Source: Nocardia wallacei (lineage in GTDB: Bacteria; Actinomycetota; Actinomycetes; Mycobacteriales; Mycobacteriaceae). Taken from it: a stretch of DNA of 64,000 nt. The first letter of the stretch is position 1, and every line of letters begins with the position of its first letter. The translations under genes and the position numbers were made by a program. This document shows, one piece after another, positions 8,646 through 17,180 of this stretch. Location of the stretch: positions 7,068,001-7,132,000 of the forward strand of contig NZ_AP023396.1 of NCBI RefSeq assembly GCF_014466955.1, given 5' to 3'. The notes under the pieces were generated by a model, which made no database searches, was not told where the DNA came from, and worked only from the letters and a program-made list of their open reading frames with translations.

Positions 8646-10006
8646 TGAACGCCTCTCGCAGAACGGCTTTCACGGCGCTGTGCGCGGTCGTGACGCTCGG
8701 GACCGCCGGTTGCGCGGTGACGGTGGAGAACCTGCCGATGCCCAAACCTGGCATCGGCGCACCGGGGTACACCGTGCACGCCGCCTTCCGCGACGCGCTC
8801 AACCTGCCCGACCACGCGCACGTCCGCATCGGCGGCACCGACGTCGGCACCGTCACCAAGATCGAGACGACGAATTTCATCGCCGACGTGGAAATACTGA
8901 TCCGCGCGGATATCTCGCTGCCGCAGGGGACCACCGCCGAGCTGCGCCAGGGCACGCCGCTCGGCGACATGTTCGTGGCGATGACGCTGCCCACCGCGCA
9001 GCAGGCCGGCGCGCCGCTGCGCGACGGCGACACCATCGGCACCGACCACACCGGCACCGCCGCCTCGGTGGAACAGCTGATGATGTCGGTCTCGATGCTC
9101 ATCAACGGCGGTGGCATCAACCAGGCCGCGCAGATCACCTCGCAAATGGATTCCATGTTCGCCGGGCGCGGGCCGCAGCTGTCGCATCTGCTGACCGAGA
9201 TGACCTCGGTGATCGACGCGCTCAATCAGCGGACCGGTGACATCGACGCGACCCTGCAGGGATTGAATACACTGGCCGGCGAATTGTCCAGGCGCAAGGC
9301 GGAATTGGGTGCCGCGGCCGACACTTTCCCGCAGCTGCTCGGGCTGGTGAACGAGAACAATCAGCGCATCGTGGACCTGACCACCAAGGTGTCGACGACC
9401 ATGGCGGCGCTCGGCGATTTCACCGACACCACCGGTCCGCAGTTCCTCAGCCTGTTCGACAGCATTCAGAAACTGATGTCGGGCTTCACCGATATGGGCG
9501 ACAACCTGACGCAGGCGCTGAGCAATCTGCACGACATGTATCCCGGGGTGATGGCCAGCCTGCGCGGTCCCGGCCTGGCGATCATGGCCACCGTGTCGTA
9601 CCTGAGCGTCGGCGCCCTCACCGATCCGAAGGGCAGCCGGTTCCCGGAGGTCGGCGACGTGGGCGCCTTCGTCGGCAGCCTGGCCCAGATATTCGAGAAG
9701 GTGTTCGGACGAGTCATCAGTCCGCCACGCCCGGTACCCCCTGACCCAGCGCAACCCGGCGGACCGGAGGCAAGCGGTGAAACACCGGACGGCGCACGAC
9801 CGGGCGGACCGGAGGCAAGCCTTGGAACACCGGACAGGGCACAACCGGGCGGACCGGAGGCAAGCGGTGGAACACCGGACAGGGCACAACCGGGCGAGCC
9901 GCAGGCAAGCGGTGGAACACCGGACAGGGCACAACCGGGCGAGCCGCAGGCAAGCGGTGGAACACCGGACAGCGGAGCGCAAGGCGAGCCGGGTGGTGTG
10001 CGGTGA
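8642..10006 (+). CDS. mceE: MceE family lipoprotein (LprK-like) with C-terminal tandem repeat
   Basis: Fifth MCE subunit (454 residues), the position normally held by the lipoprotein LprK. The signal peptide ends in LGTAGCAV, the likely lipidated cysteine being near residue 24. The MCE domain covers about residues 40-125 (FRDALNLPDHAHVRIGGTDV), and a helical region runs to about 355. The last 90 residues are a low-complexity run of 15-residue units of the form GGTPDRAQPGEPQAS, encoded by 45-bp DNA repeats, which looks like a recent addition to the family domain. Overlaps its neighbours by four bases at both ends. Confidence 0.92.
   Translation: MMNASRRTAFTALCAVVTLGTAGCAVTVENLPMPKPGIGAPGYTVHAAFRDALNLPDHAHVRIGGTDVGTVTKIETTNFIADVEILIRADISLPQGTTAELRQGTPLGDMFVAMTLPTAQQAGAPLRDGDTIGTDHTGTAASVEQLMMSVSMLINGGGINQAAQITSQMDSMFAGRGPQLSHLLTEMTSVIDALNQRTGDIDATLQGLNTLAGELSRRKAELGAAADTFPQLLGLVNENNQRIVDLTTKVSTTMAALGDFTDTTGPQFLSLFDSIQKLMSGFTDMGDNLTQALSNLHDMYPGVMASLRGPGLAIMATVSYLSVGALTDPKGSRFPEVGDVGAFVGSLAQIFEKVFGRVISPPRPVPPDPAQPGGPEASGETPDGARPGGPEASLGTPDRAQPGGPEASGGTPDRAQPGEPQASGGTPDRAQPGEPQASGGTPDSGAQGEPGGVR
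9744..9996 (+). repeat. 45-bp in-frame tandem repeat in mceE
   Basis: About five and a half units of 45 bp. Complete units start at 9776, 9821, 9866 and 9911, and a partial one at 9956. Those at 9866-9910 and 9911-9955 are identical; the others differ at a few bases. The unit keeps the reading frame and encodes GGTPDRAQPGEPQAS or variants. Identity of adjacent copies points to recent slippage or recombination, so copy number may vary among strains. Confidence 0.9.
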
Positions 10007-11193
10007 ATATTCCCCTGTGGAACTGGATCGTCGGGCGGCGTGTCGCCCTGGCGAATCTCGGGCTGGTGGTCGTGCTGATCGTGGGGTGCGGTTATCTGGC
10101 GCGGTATGTGCTGCGCTTCGATCCGGTGCCGCACACCTTCCGGGTGACCGTGGAGCTGCCGACCTCCGGCGGCCTGCTGGTGGGCAACGACGTGACCTTC
10201 CGTGGCACCCGGGTCGGCTCGGTGACGGACCTGCGCGTCTCCGGTGACGGCATCGCGGCCGTCGCCGAGATCGAGGACAGCGCACGGATTCCCGTCGGTG
10301 GCGTGGTGCACGTCGGGCGGCTGTCCGCCGCGGGCGAGCAGTACCTGGATTTCCGCCCCGACTCCGACACCGGGCCCTTCCTGTCCGAGGGCGCGATCGT
10401 GGACCGGTCCCGCACCAGCGTGCCGATCCCGGTGCAGAACGTGCTCGCCGACCTCAGCGGATTCATCGGCGGCATGAACCCCGACCGCCTCACCGTCATC
10501 GTCGACGAACTCGACAAGGCGCTGGCGGGCGGACCGGATCGGTTGCGCAACATGATCTCCGGCATCAGCCGGGCCATGGCGGGACTCACCGACCTGCTGC
10601 CGCAGACCCGGCAGCTGATCGAGAACCTCGAGGTGATCGCCGAGACCACCTCGCACGCCCAGCCCGACCTGAGCACCGTCACCGCCGCGGGAAGTACGCT
10701 GTTCCAGCAGGCCACCGCGGCCGACGCGGAGGTGCGCCGGTTCCTCGACCAGGGTCCGGGCCAGCTGACCACGCTCGGCGAGGTGGTGGCGGCGAACCAG
10801 GATCCGATGACCGATCTGGTCACCAACTTCGTCGCCATCACCAAGGCCGCGAAGTTGCGCCAGCCCGCGATCGAGGCGCTGTTCCCCTCACTGCGGCAAG
10901 GCATTCAGGCCCTCGGGGTGCCCGCCCACGACGGCGCGTACCACACCCTGGCCGACTTCTACCCGCGCCCGACCTGCGAGTACGACACCATCCCGGTGGC
11001 GGCCTCCGAGGCGGTCACCGACACCCGGGTCCGGCTGTACAACTACTGCGTCACCAAGGACCCGGCCCTGCAGGTCCGCGGCTCGGCCAATGCGCCCCGA
11101 CCCGCCGTGCCCGACAACGGATCCGGGCCGCCGCCGGGTGTCACCGGCAACGAACTGTCCCGCCCGGTACCCGGCATGCCCTCTGGCAATTAG
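10003..11193 (+). CDS. mceF: MceF family protein
   Basis: Sixth MCE subunit (396 residues). The start (MNIPLWNWIVGRRVALANLG) and single membrane span (about residues 12-32) are followed by an MCE domain (VELPTSGGLLVGNDVTFRGT; VGRLSAAGEQYLDFRPDSD), which matches MceF. The helical region contains QNVLADLSGFIGGMNPDRLT. The tail carries a CEYDTIPVA...YNYC cysteine pair and a short Pro/Gly end. GTG start in a GTGA overlap with mceE. Confidence 0.92.
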   Translation: MNIPLWNWIVGRRVALANLGLVVVLIVGCGYLARYVLRFDPVPHTFRVTVELPTSGGLLVGNDVTFRGTRVGSVTDLRVSGDGIAAVAEIEDSARIPVGGVVHVGRLSAAGEQYLDFRPDSDTGPFLSEGAIVDRSRTSVPIPVQNVLADLSGFIGGMNPDRLTVIVDELDKALAGGPDRLRNMISGISRAMAGLTDLLPQTRQLIENLEVIAETTSHAQPDLSTVTAAGSTLFQQATAADAEVRRFLDQGPGQLTTLGEVVAANQDPMTDLVTNFVAITKAAKLRQPAIEALFPSLRQGIQALGVPAHDGAYHTLADFYPRPTCEYDTIPVAASEAVTDTRVRLYNYCVTKDPALQVRGSANAPRPAVPDNGSGPPPGVTGNELSRPVPGMPSGN

Positions 11194-11202
11194 GAGGAAC
11201 CC

Positions 11203-12081
11203 ATGAGCGACAAGAACCCCGATACCCCGTCCGCCGCGAACACCGCCGACCACGACGGCGACACGGACTCCACCACAACGACTTCCGCCACCACAACGGC
11301 TTCCGCCACCTCCGGCTCGAGCACCGACACCGACTCCACCACCGCGAGCCCCCATGCCGACGCGGACTCGACCGCCGTGGACCCGAACACCGACGCCGTG
11401 GTCTCCGACACCGACACCGTGGTCTCCGACGCCGACACCACTGCCACCGCCGTGGGATCGGGGGCCGACTCCTCTTCCACTACAACGGAATCCGAGGCAA
11501 GGGCGACCGACGCCGTCGACTCACCCGCACCCGCGGGCATGTCTTCCCGTCTCCGCAGGTTGCGGCCGCCTCCCTTGGGCCGTGCCGGGCGGATCGCCCT
11601 TCGTGCCGCTGGCGCCGTGGTACTCGGCGCGGCCGTGGCCGGGAGCGGCTACTTTTATGTGCAGAACGAGGACAAGCAGGATCTGCTCACCGCGCAGGAG
11701 CAGGCGCGGCAGGCCGCGTGCGGCTACGGGCCGGTGCTGTCGACCTACGACGCGAAGAATCTGGACCACTACGTGCAGGGGGTGCTCGCCGGCGCCACCG
11801 GAGATTGGCGCAAGCAGTTCGAGACCACCAGCCGCGACCTCGGCGACGTCCTGGTGAAGGGCGAGGTGGTGGCCAAGACCGACGACGTCCAGTGCGCCAT
11901 CCGCAGCGCGGACGAGACCTCCGCCGAGGCGCTGGTCGTGATGGGGCAGACGATCACCAGCCTCGGAACCAAGGGACAGCCGGAGAAGGGACAGTTGTCG
12001 GTCGTCATGCGCCTGGAGAAGGACGGTGACCGCTGGCTGGTCAACAAGATCGACACTCCGTTGGCGCCGCCGCGGCCGTGA
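11203..12081 (+). CDS. Mce-associated membrane protein with acidic Thr/Ser/Asp-rich N-terminus
   Basis: A 292-residue protein of the Mas (Mce-associated) type found after mceF in many actinobacteria; members are thought to stabilise the transporter. Residues 1-115 are a disordered run dominated by Thr, Ser, Asp and Ala with repeated VVSDTDT-like units. A basic stretch (SSRLRRLRPPPLGRAGR) leads into one membrane span (about 127-147), followed by the conserved extracytoplasmic domain (QEQARQAACGYGPVLSTYD to the end). ATG preceded by TAGGAGGAACCC, nine bases after mceF. Confidence 0.88.
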   Translation: MSDKNPDTPSAANTADHDGDTDSTTTTSATTTASATSGSSTDTDSTTASPHADADSTAVDPNTDAVVSDTDTVVSDADTTATAVGSGADSSSTTTESEARATDAVDSPAPAGMSSRLRRLRPPPLGRAGRIALRAAGAVVLGAAVAGSGYFYVQNEDKQDLLTAQEQARQAACGYGPVLSTYDAKNLDHYVQGVLAGATGDWRKQFETTSRDLGDVLVKGEVVAKTDDVQCAIRSADETSAEALVVMGQTITSLGTKGQPEKGQLSVVMRLEKDGDRWLVNKIDTPLAPPRP

Positions 12082-12094
12082 ATGATAAATCGCC

Positions 12095-12106
12095 TGGTAG
12101 CTACCA
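12095..12106. promoter_or_regulatory. Palindrome upstream of the double TetR gene
   Basis: TGGTAGCTACCA is a perfect 12-bp palindrome fourteen bases after the stop of the Mce-associated gene. It lies 120 bases before the preferred start of the TetR gene and would fall inside the gene if the earliest in-frame ATG (12082) were used. It is a candidate operator; no binding protein is proven. Confidence 0.4.
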
Positions 12107-12225
12107 TGGCGTCCATGAACGTCGGCCCGACGCGCCGCACCAGAGAGACAGGCCAGAACGTGAGCCGAGGACAGCGCGGCACCGCGCACCACGCAGAACA
12201 GGCGACAACAAAACCGGAGGAGCGC

Positions 12226-13416
12226 GTGATCCGGCGGCGGCCGAAGAACCGCCGGGCGCAGATCGCGGCGACCTCCGCGGCCGCCTTCGGTTCGCTGGGC
12301 TACCACGGCGTCAGCATGGAGGACATCGCCACCAAGCTCGGCATCTCCTCCGCCGCGCTGTATCGGCACTATCCGAGTAAGTACGCGCTGTTCCGGGAGG
12401 AACTGCTGCGGCTGGGCGCGGCCACCGTCGCGGCGGTCACGCTGCCCGAGGAGAGTGCGGGCCGGCCCGCCGAGCAGCGGCTCGATCAGGTGGTCGACGC
12501 GATCATCGCCGACACCATCGCCAATCGGCCGACGGTCGCGCTGGTCCGCTGGGAGCGGCGCTACCTCGAGGACGACGATCGCCGGACCCTCGACGACCAG
12601 TTCGCCACCGCCCTCACCACCCTGCGCGACCTGATCGGCGAACTGCGGCCCGAACTGTCCCGGCGCGACCGGCTGGTCCGCGCGGTGGCGGTGTTCAGCG
12701 TGATCAGCAGCATCGGCGACCATCACGCCACGCTGCCGGTGAAACCCATGACGGCCGTGCTGAATTCGGCGGCGTGGGCGCTCATCCGCGCCGATCTGCC
12801 GACCGCGGAGGCGCCGCCGCGGCCGCCGCGCGCGGTGGAGATTCCGCAGTCGTTCAAGCACGAACTGCTGTTGAAGAAGGCCGTCGAGCTGTTCCACGAG
12901 CGCGGTTATCCGAACGTCAGCGTCGAGGACATCGCGATGGCGGCCGATCTGTCGGCGGCCTCGGCGGTCTATCGCTACTACCGCAGCAAGAGCGATCTGC
13001 TGGCCGCGGCGTTCCGCCGCGCCGCCGACCGGATGTCGGGCGCGATCGGACCGGCGGTGGCGGCCTCGCCGACGCCCGCCGAGGCGCTGTCCAAGCTGAT
13101 CGACCTGTACGTCGCCGGCTCGTTCGCCGAGCGCGAGCTGACCTTCGTGTACTACGCGGAGTTCGGTCACGTGGCGGCCGAGGAGCGGACGATGCTGCGC
13201 AACATCCAGCGGCTCATCGTCGCCGAATGGGTGAAGCTGCTGGTCGAGGTGCGTCCGGAACTGTCCGAAGCGCAGGCGCGCATCCTGGTGCAGGCGGCCT
13301 TCGGGCTCGTGGTCGATCTGGGCCGGGTGTTCGGCAACGACGCGCACATCTGCCCGCCCGATCGGGTCGCCGCCCTCATGGAAGTGATCGTGTTCGGGCG
13401 GCCGCAGTCGCAGTAG
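12226..13416 (+). CDS. Tandem-domain TetR family regulator (Mce3R-like architecture)
   Basis: One polypeptide contains two complete TetR repressor units. The first HTH is near residues 20-60 (VSMEDIATKLGISSAALYRHYPSK), followed by a ligand domain; the second HTH lies near 225-265 (VSVEDIAMAADLSAASAVYRYYRSK), with a second ligand domain. A covalent pseudo-dimer of this kind is known from M. tuberculosis Mce3R, which controls an mce operon. The GTG at 12226 has GGAGG nine bases upstream and gives 396 residues; an ATG at 12082 directly after the previous stop would add 48 residues but lacks a ribosome site. Location at the end of the mce operon supports a role in its control (inference). Confidence 0.85.
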   Translation: MIRRRPKNRRAQIAATSAAAFGSLGYHGVSMEDIATKLGISSAALYRHYPSKYALFREELLRLGAATVAAVTLPEESAGRPAEQRLDQVVDAIIADTIANRPTVALVRWERRYLEDDDRRTLDDQFATALTTLRDLIGELRPELSRRDRLVRAVAVFSVISSIGDHHATLPVKPMTAVLNSAAWALIRADLPTAEAPPRPPRAVEIPQSFKHELLLKKAVELFHERGYPNVSVEDIAMAADLSAASAVYRYYRSKSDLLAAAFRRAADRMSGAIGPAVAASPTPAEALSKLIDLYVAGSFAERELTFVYYAEFGHVAAEERTMLRNIQRLIVAEWVKLLVEVRPELSEAQARILVQAAFGLVVDLGRVFGNDAHICPPDRVAALMEVIVFGRPQSQ

Positions 13417-13422
13417 CCGAGA

Positions 13423-14130
13423 TCAGCTGGGCCGCAACATCGGCGGATGCAGCACCCGGGCGGGCCCGGCCCGGAACAGCTGAGCCGGGCGGCCGCCGCC
13501 CACCGTGGTGCGGCCGGTCGGTTCCACGAAACCCGGTGTGCTGGTGACCTTCCGGTGGAAATTGCGGGGATCGATGCTGGTCCCCCACACCACCTCGTAG
13601 ACTCGGCGCAGCTCGGCGACGGTGAATTCGGGCGCGCAGAACGCGGTGGCCAGTGGCGTGTACTCGAGTTTGGCGCGCGCCCGCTCCACGCCATCGGTCA
13701 GGATCCGGCGGTGGTCGAACGCCACCCGGCCCCGCTCGACCAGCAACTCCTCCACCGACCAGATGGCCGCCGCCGACGCGTCCGGACCGGCCTGCGGCGC
13801 GGGCAGATTCGGCACCAGCGCGAGGTAGGCCGTGCTGATCACGCGCCCGCGCGGATCCCGCCCGGGTTCGCCGTAGGTGGCCAGCTGCTCCAGATGCAGG
13901 CGATCGGCCCGAATTCCCGTCTCCTCGCGCAATACCCGCACCGCCGCCGCCGACAGGCTCTCGTCCTGCTGCACGAATCCGCCGGGCAGTGCCCACCTTC
14001 CGCGGTAGGGGGCGTACAGCCGCTGGATCAACAGCGCGCACAGCGTGTCGTTGGTCGACCGCCGGGCGCCGAGGGTCAGCACGACCAGATCCACCCCCAC
14101 CGCGGCATTGAGGCGAAAAGCATTGCCCAT
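13423..14130 (-). CDS. nrtR: NrtR-type regulator: Nudix domain plus winged helix
   Basis: A 235-residue protein with an N-terminal Nudix fold and a C-terminal winged helix (PEFTVAELRRVYEVVWGTSI then DPRNFHRKVTSTPGFVEPTG), the arrangement of NrtR, an ADP-ribose-sensing repressor of NAD biosynthesis. The Nudix box reads GFVQQDESLSAAAV-RVLREETGI; the first acidic residue after the Arg of the consensus RE is Val, which fits the loss of hydrolysis seen in NrtR proteins. The ATG at 14130 is only eight bases from a TACAAT hexamer, suggesting a leaderless transcript. Convergent with the double TetR gene, six bases apart. An active Nudix hydrolase remains possible. No NAD biosynthesis gene is in the window. 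Confidence 0.8.
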   Translation of the reverse strand: MGNAFRLNAAVGVDLVVLTLGARRSTNDTLCALLIQRLYAPYRGRWALPGGFVQQDESLSAAAVRVLREETGIRADRLHLEQLATYGEPGRDPRGRVISTAYLALVPNLPAPQAGPDASAAAIWSVEELLVERGRVAFDHRRILTDGVERARAKLEYTPLATAFCAPEFTVAELRRVYEVVWGTSIDPRNFHRKVTSTPGFVEPTGRTTVGGGRPAQLFRAGPARVLHPPMLRPS

Positions 14131-14137
14131 GGCCGCG

Positions 14138-14159
14138 ATTGTATTCGTCAGAATGACGA
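14138..14159 (-). promoter_or_regulatory. Promoter -10 and palindromic operator for the NrtR gene
   Basis: On the minus strand TACAAT (14143-14138) lies eight bases before the ATG. Directly upstream is the palindrome TCGTCA-TTC-TGACGA (14159-14145). A regulator bound here would block the promoter, so autoregulation by the NrtR-like protein is plausible but inferred. Confidence 0.45.
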
Positions 14160-14224
14160 TAAGCAGAGCGATGGCATTCCGGCGACAACCGCGCGAGGGA
14201 ATGGAGGACCCGGGAACGGTGGCC

Positions 14225-14261
14225 CGTCGGTGCCGGACCTTCCCCGGGACCGGCACCGACG
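14225..14261 (-). terminator. Hairpin between GAF regulator and NrtR gene
   Basis: Perfect 12-bp arms, CGTCGGTGCCGG and CCGGCACCGACG, enclose a 13-base loop. It is 88 bases past the stop of the GAF regulator gene and before the promoter of the next gene. There is no strong U tract, so termination is likely rather than certain. Confidence 0.45.
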
Positions 14262-14348
14262 AAGCCTCGGAGGGCCTTACTTGAAAGTCGAACTGGGCCA
14301 CTCCGGTGTTCAGGGTACCTGCCCGGGGCGACAAATCCGGCGCAGCGG

Positions 14349-15764
14349 CTAGCGGCCCGCGTCGCGCGTCAGCATCGGGTCGGTGGCCCGCTGCCGTTCC
14401 AGCAGCCGGATTTTGGCCTCCACCTGCGTGTACAGCTCGCAATCACGCTCCACCACAGCGCGATAGGCGCACCACGCCGCGACATCGTCGCGCCCGTCGG
14501 CGCGGGCGGTCCAGTGGCCGAGCACGGCCGGATCGCCGGAATCGAGCACCGCGGCGTGCAGCCGCCGCCGCACCTCGTCGCGGAGGTCGACGATGCCCGG
14601 TGCGGTGGAGCGCGGCAGCACCGGCCCGGCGTAGAGCCGTACGGCGGCCGGTATGTCGGCGGCATCCAACGCGGTCTGCAGGGCCGCCACATCCGTTGCG
14701 ACGCAGCCTCGCAGGCGGTAGGGGCGCGAATCGAGGATGTCCGGTCCGGCCACCGTGCGCAAGCGCGACATCGCCGCCCGGACGGTGGTGTTGTCGAGGT
14801 CGGTCTCGTCCAGCAGCAGAGCCAGGTGGTCGGCCGACAATCCGTCCGGCCGTTCGGCCAGCAGCAGGAGGATCTCGGCGTGCCGCTGCGACACCACGAT
14901 TCGCTCACCGGACACGGTCAGCAGCGGCTGCCCGCGACCGAGTACCTCGAGCCGCAACCGGGCCGCCGTCGAATCGGCGTTCGTATCACCCGAATCCGGT
15001 TCGGGCCACCGCCGCCGATACGCGGCCAGTTCCAGTTCCAGTTCCACGGCGGTCGCCGCGGCCCGCACCAGTGCCGACAGGTCCGGCCGCACCACCCGGG
15101 GGTCACCGGCGAGCATCAGCACGCCGGTGAGCCGCCCGCCGGGAGCGCGCACGGGCGCGGCCGCTCCGGTCACCGCACGCATCCGCCGCAGGTAGTGCTC
15201 GGGGCCGTGCACCCACGCCGGGCGACCGGTGCGCACCGCGAGCGCCACGGCATTGGCGCCCGCGCGGCGTTCGCTCAGGTCGTCGCCCTCGCGCAGGCCC
15301 GTATCGGCCAGCGCCGCAATCCGATTCGGGGCGCCCAGCGTCCACAGCACCCGGCCGTGCCGATCCGCGATCACGACCACCAGCCCGGCTCCGGCGCCCT
15401 CACATAGCAGCAGCTCGTCGATCAGCGGCAGCACCGCGGCGAGGGGATGACCGTCGCGGCAGCGGGACAACTCGGCCCCGCGCAGGCCACGCCGGTCCGG
15501 ACCGCCGGCCGGGTCGAGTCCGGCGCGCAGCGAGCGCAGCCAGGAGTCCAGCAGCGGCGGCCGCAGCAGTCCGGGCAGCCGATACCACTCGGCGGGCCCC
15601 GCCGCCAGGTGGTGGTGCGCCTGAGCCGCATGGCTTTCCAGCTCGTCCAGTCGCGGCCCCGCCTCGTGCGTCACCACACCGCCGCCTCCGAGATCGCCGA
15701 CCATTCGGCTCATCATTCCGGTATCGGAGCGTATCGGCAGCCCGGACGGATTTCGGGCGAGCAC
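14349..15764 (-). CDS. GAF-domain transcriptional regulator with C-terminal winged helix and BTAD-like tail
   Basis: A protein of up to 471 residues. A GAF-like sensor lies near residues 90-240 (LIDELLLCEGAGAGLVVVIA ... GANAVALAVRTGRPAWVHG). Next comes an OmpR-type winged helix (about 285-350: VSQRHAEILLLLAERPDGLS, then TVRAAMSRLRTVAG), and an alpha-helical tail resembling the bacterial transcriptional activation domain. The layout resembles AcoR-like GAF regulators in which a winged helix replaces the sigma-54 part. The ligand is unknown. Starts at GTG 15764 or ATG 15716/15713 are all possible; none has a clear ribosome site. It lies 18 bases after the mftF stop on the same strand and may be coexpressed. 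Confidence 0.75.
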   Translation of the reverse strand: MLARNPSGLPIRSDTGMMSRMVGDLGGGGVVTHEAGPRLDELESHAAQAHHHLAAGPAEWYRLPGLLRPPLLDSWLRSLRAGLDPAGGPDRRGLRGAELSRCRDGHPLAAVLPLIDELLLCEGAGAGLVVVIADRHGRVLWTLGAPNRIAALADTGLREGDDLSERRAGANAVALAVRTGRPAWVHGPEHYLRRMRAVTGAAAPVRAPGGRLTGVLMLAGDPRVVRPDLSALVRAAATAVELELELAAYRRRWPEPDSGDTNADSTAARLRLEVLGRGQPLLTVSGERIVVSQRHAEILLLLAERPDGLSADHLALLLDETDLDNTTVRAAMSRLRTVAGPDILDSRPYRLRGCVATDVAALQTALDAADIPAAVRLYAGPVLPRSTAPGIVDLRDEVRRRLHAAVLDSGDPAVLGHWTARADGRDDVAAWCAYRAVVERDCELYTQVEAKIRLLERQRATDPMLTRDAGR

Positions 15765-15782
15765 GGCCGGGCGCCGCGATCG

Positions 15783-17180
15783 TCAGTGCGGCGGGACTGC
15801 CGGGCGCAGCGCGGTAAGGTTCCGCACCCGGGCCGCGCCCCACCACAATCCGGTGCCGTAGGCGAGGTCGTCGAGCCGCTTGCAGACCAGGTAGCGCACC
15901 GGATCCAGGCCGCCGGCATCTCGATGGGTGAACCAGTCGGCCAGCCCGTCGGCCACCGCCATCGTCACCGCGATGCGCCGGATCCGCCGCGAGACCACCA
16001 TCGCCAGCACGGTGACGGGCCAGTAGTGCCGGCACAGCGCGGACACGATCCGCCACACGCCGCCGGAGAAGCCGCGCGCCAACTGGATCGCCGCCACCCG
16101 GGTCGGGTTGTCCAACTCGGCGAAGACCCGCCGCAGCCGCACCAGCGCCGCCACCAGCGTGGCCAGTCCGCCCAGCACACCCCAGCGCGAGGCGGTCGCC
16201 AGCAGGGCCGTCGCCACCACCGACCAGAACGGCACCGACAGCGGCGCCACCACCCCGGCGTGCCGGCGCGCCAGCGGCGCCGCGCTCGCCCCGTGGGATA
16301 CCTTGCCGCCGAACCACTTTCCGAACGAGGCCGGATGATCGCAGGCCACGTGCGCCGCCGGCTCGTACCGCAGCCGCCAGCCCGCCCGCTCCAGCCGCCA
16401 GCACAGGTCGATATCGGCCGCCGAGCGCATCTGCTCGTCGAAGCCGCCCTCGTGCAGCAGCGCGCGCCGGCGCACCAGCAACGCCGCGCCCGGCACGTAG
16501 GACACCGCGCCGCGCGAGGTGACCGCGGCCTCGCGCCGGCCGTGGTCCAACGTGGAGCGGGTCTGCTCGTAGCGGCCGAGCACGGTGGTGTCGGGCTCGC
16601 GCGCCACGATACGGGGCGCCACCAGCGCGACCTCCGGGTCGCTGAAGTGGCCCAGCATCACCTCGAGCCATCCGGCCTTGGGGACCACGTCGGAGTCCAG
16701 GAAGGCCACGAATTCGGTTGTGGCGGCGCGCAGCCCGGCATTGCGCGCCGCGGCGGGGCCGTGCCTGCGGTCGTGGCGCAGCACCGTCACCCGGCAGCGG
16801 ACGCGCCTCGGCGGTATGCGTACCGGACGGTCGGAGCCATCGTCGACGACCACCACGCTGTGCCCGCGCAACGCGCCCAGCAGCCGTTCCAGCCCGGCGG
16901 CGTCGTTGCAGTGCGGGATCACGACGGTGACATCCTCCGGCGAGGGCAGCAGCCGCGGGCGCGGGTTGGCCACACCGGAATCGAGCAGCCGTCTGGCAAC
17001 CACTGCGGACTTCGGATCGGTCACCTCCAGATACCCGTCACCGATCAGGGCGGCCGCCTCCGGCGCAAGTCGCAGCAACCTCGTCGGCGAGCCACCGACC
17101 AGGAACCGCCCACCGGAGTAGGTGCGCACCCGAGGATCGATTCGCACCCCGAACCCGTCGGGCAGTCGATCATGGCGCAT
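15783..17180 (-). CDS. mftF: Mycofactocin glycosyltransferase MftF
   Basis: A 465-residue family 2 glycosyltransferase, which in mycobacteria builds the beta-1,4-glucan tail on mycofactocin. The family-specific N-terminus [20 protein letters not shown] with [13 protein letters not shown] closely resembles M. tuberculosis MftF as I recall it. Then come the GT-A signature [21 protein letters not shown], the metal-binding FLDSDVVP and [18 protein letters not shown]. Hydrophobic helices near residues 315-420 may anchor it. The conserved tail [20 protein letters not shown] is present. ATG 17180 gives the family length. The precursor and maturase genes mftA-E and mftR, usually beside it, are absent here. 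Confidence 0.9.
   Translation of the reverse strand: MRHDRLPDGFGVRIDPRVRTYSGGRFLVGGSPTRLLRLAPEAAALIGDGYLEVTDPKSAVVARRLLDSGVANPRPRLLPSPEDVTVVIPHCNDAAGLERLLGALRGHSVVVVDDGSDRPVRIPPRRVRCRVTVLRHDRRHGPAAARNAGLRAATTEFVAFLDSDVVPKAGWLEVMLGHFSDPEVALVAPRIVAREPDTTVLGRYEQTRSTLDHGRREAAVTSRGAVSYVPGAALLVRRRALLHEGGFDEQMRSAADIDLCWRLERAGWRLRYEPAAHVACDHPASFGKWFGGKVSHGASAAPLARRHAGVVAPLSVPFWSVVATALLATASRWGVLGGLATLVAALVRLRRVFAELDNPTRVAAIQLARGFSGGVWRIVSALCRHYWPVTVLAMVVSRRIRRIAVTMAVADGLADWFTHRDAGGLDPVRYLVCKRLDDLAYGTGLWWGAARVRNLTALRPAVPPH

Noticed and set aside
9717..9965. Antisense proline-rich repeat protein opposite the mceE tail
   Set aside because: Explained by the 45-bp repeat inside mceE; no start signal or promoter seen.
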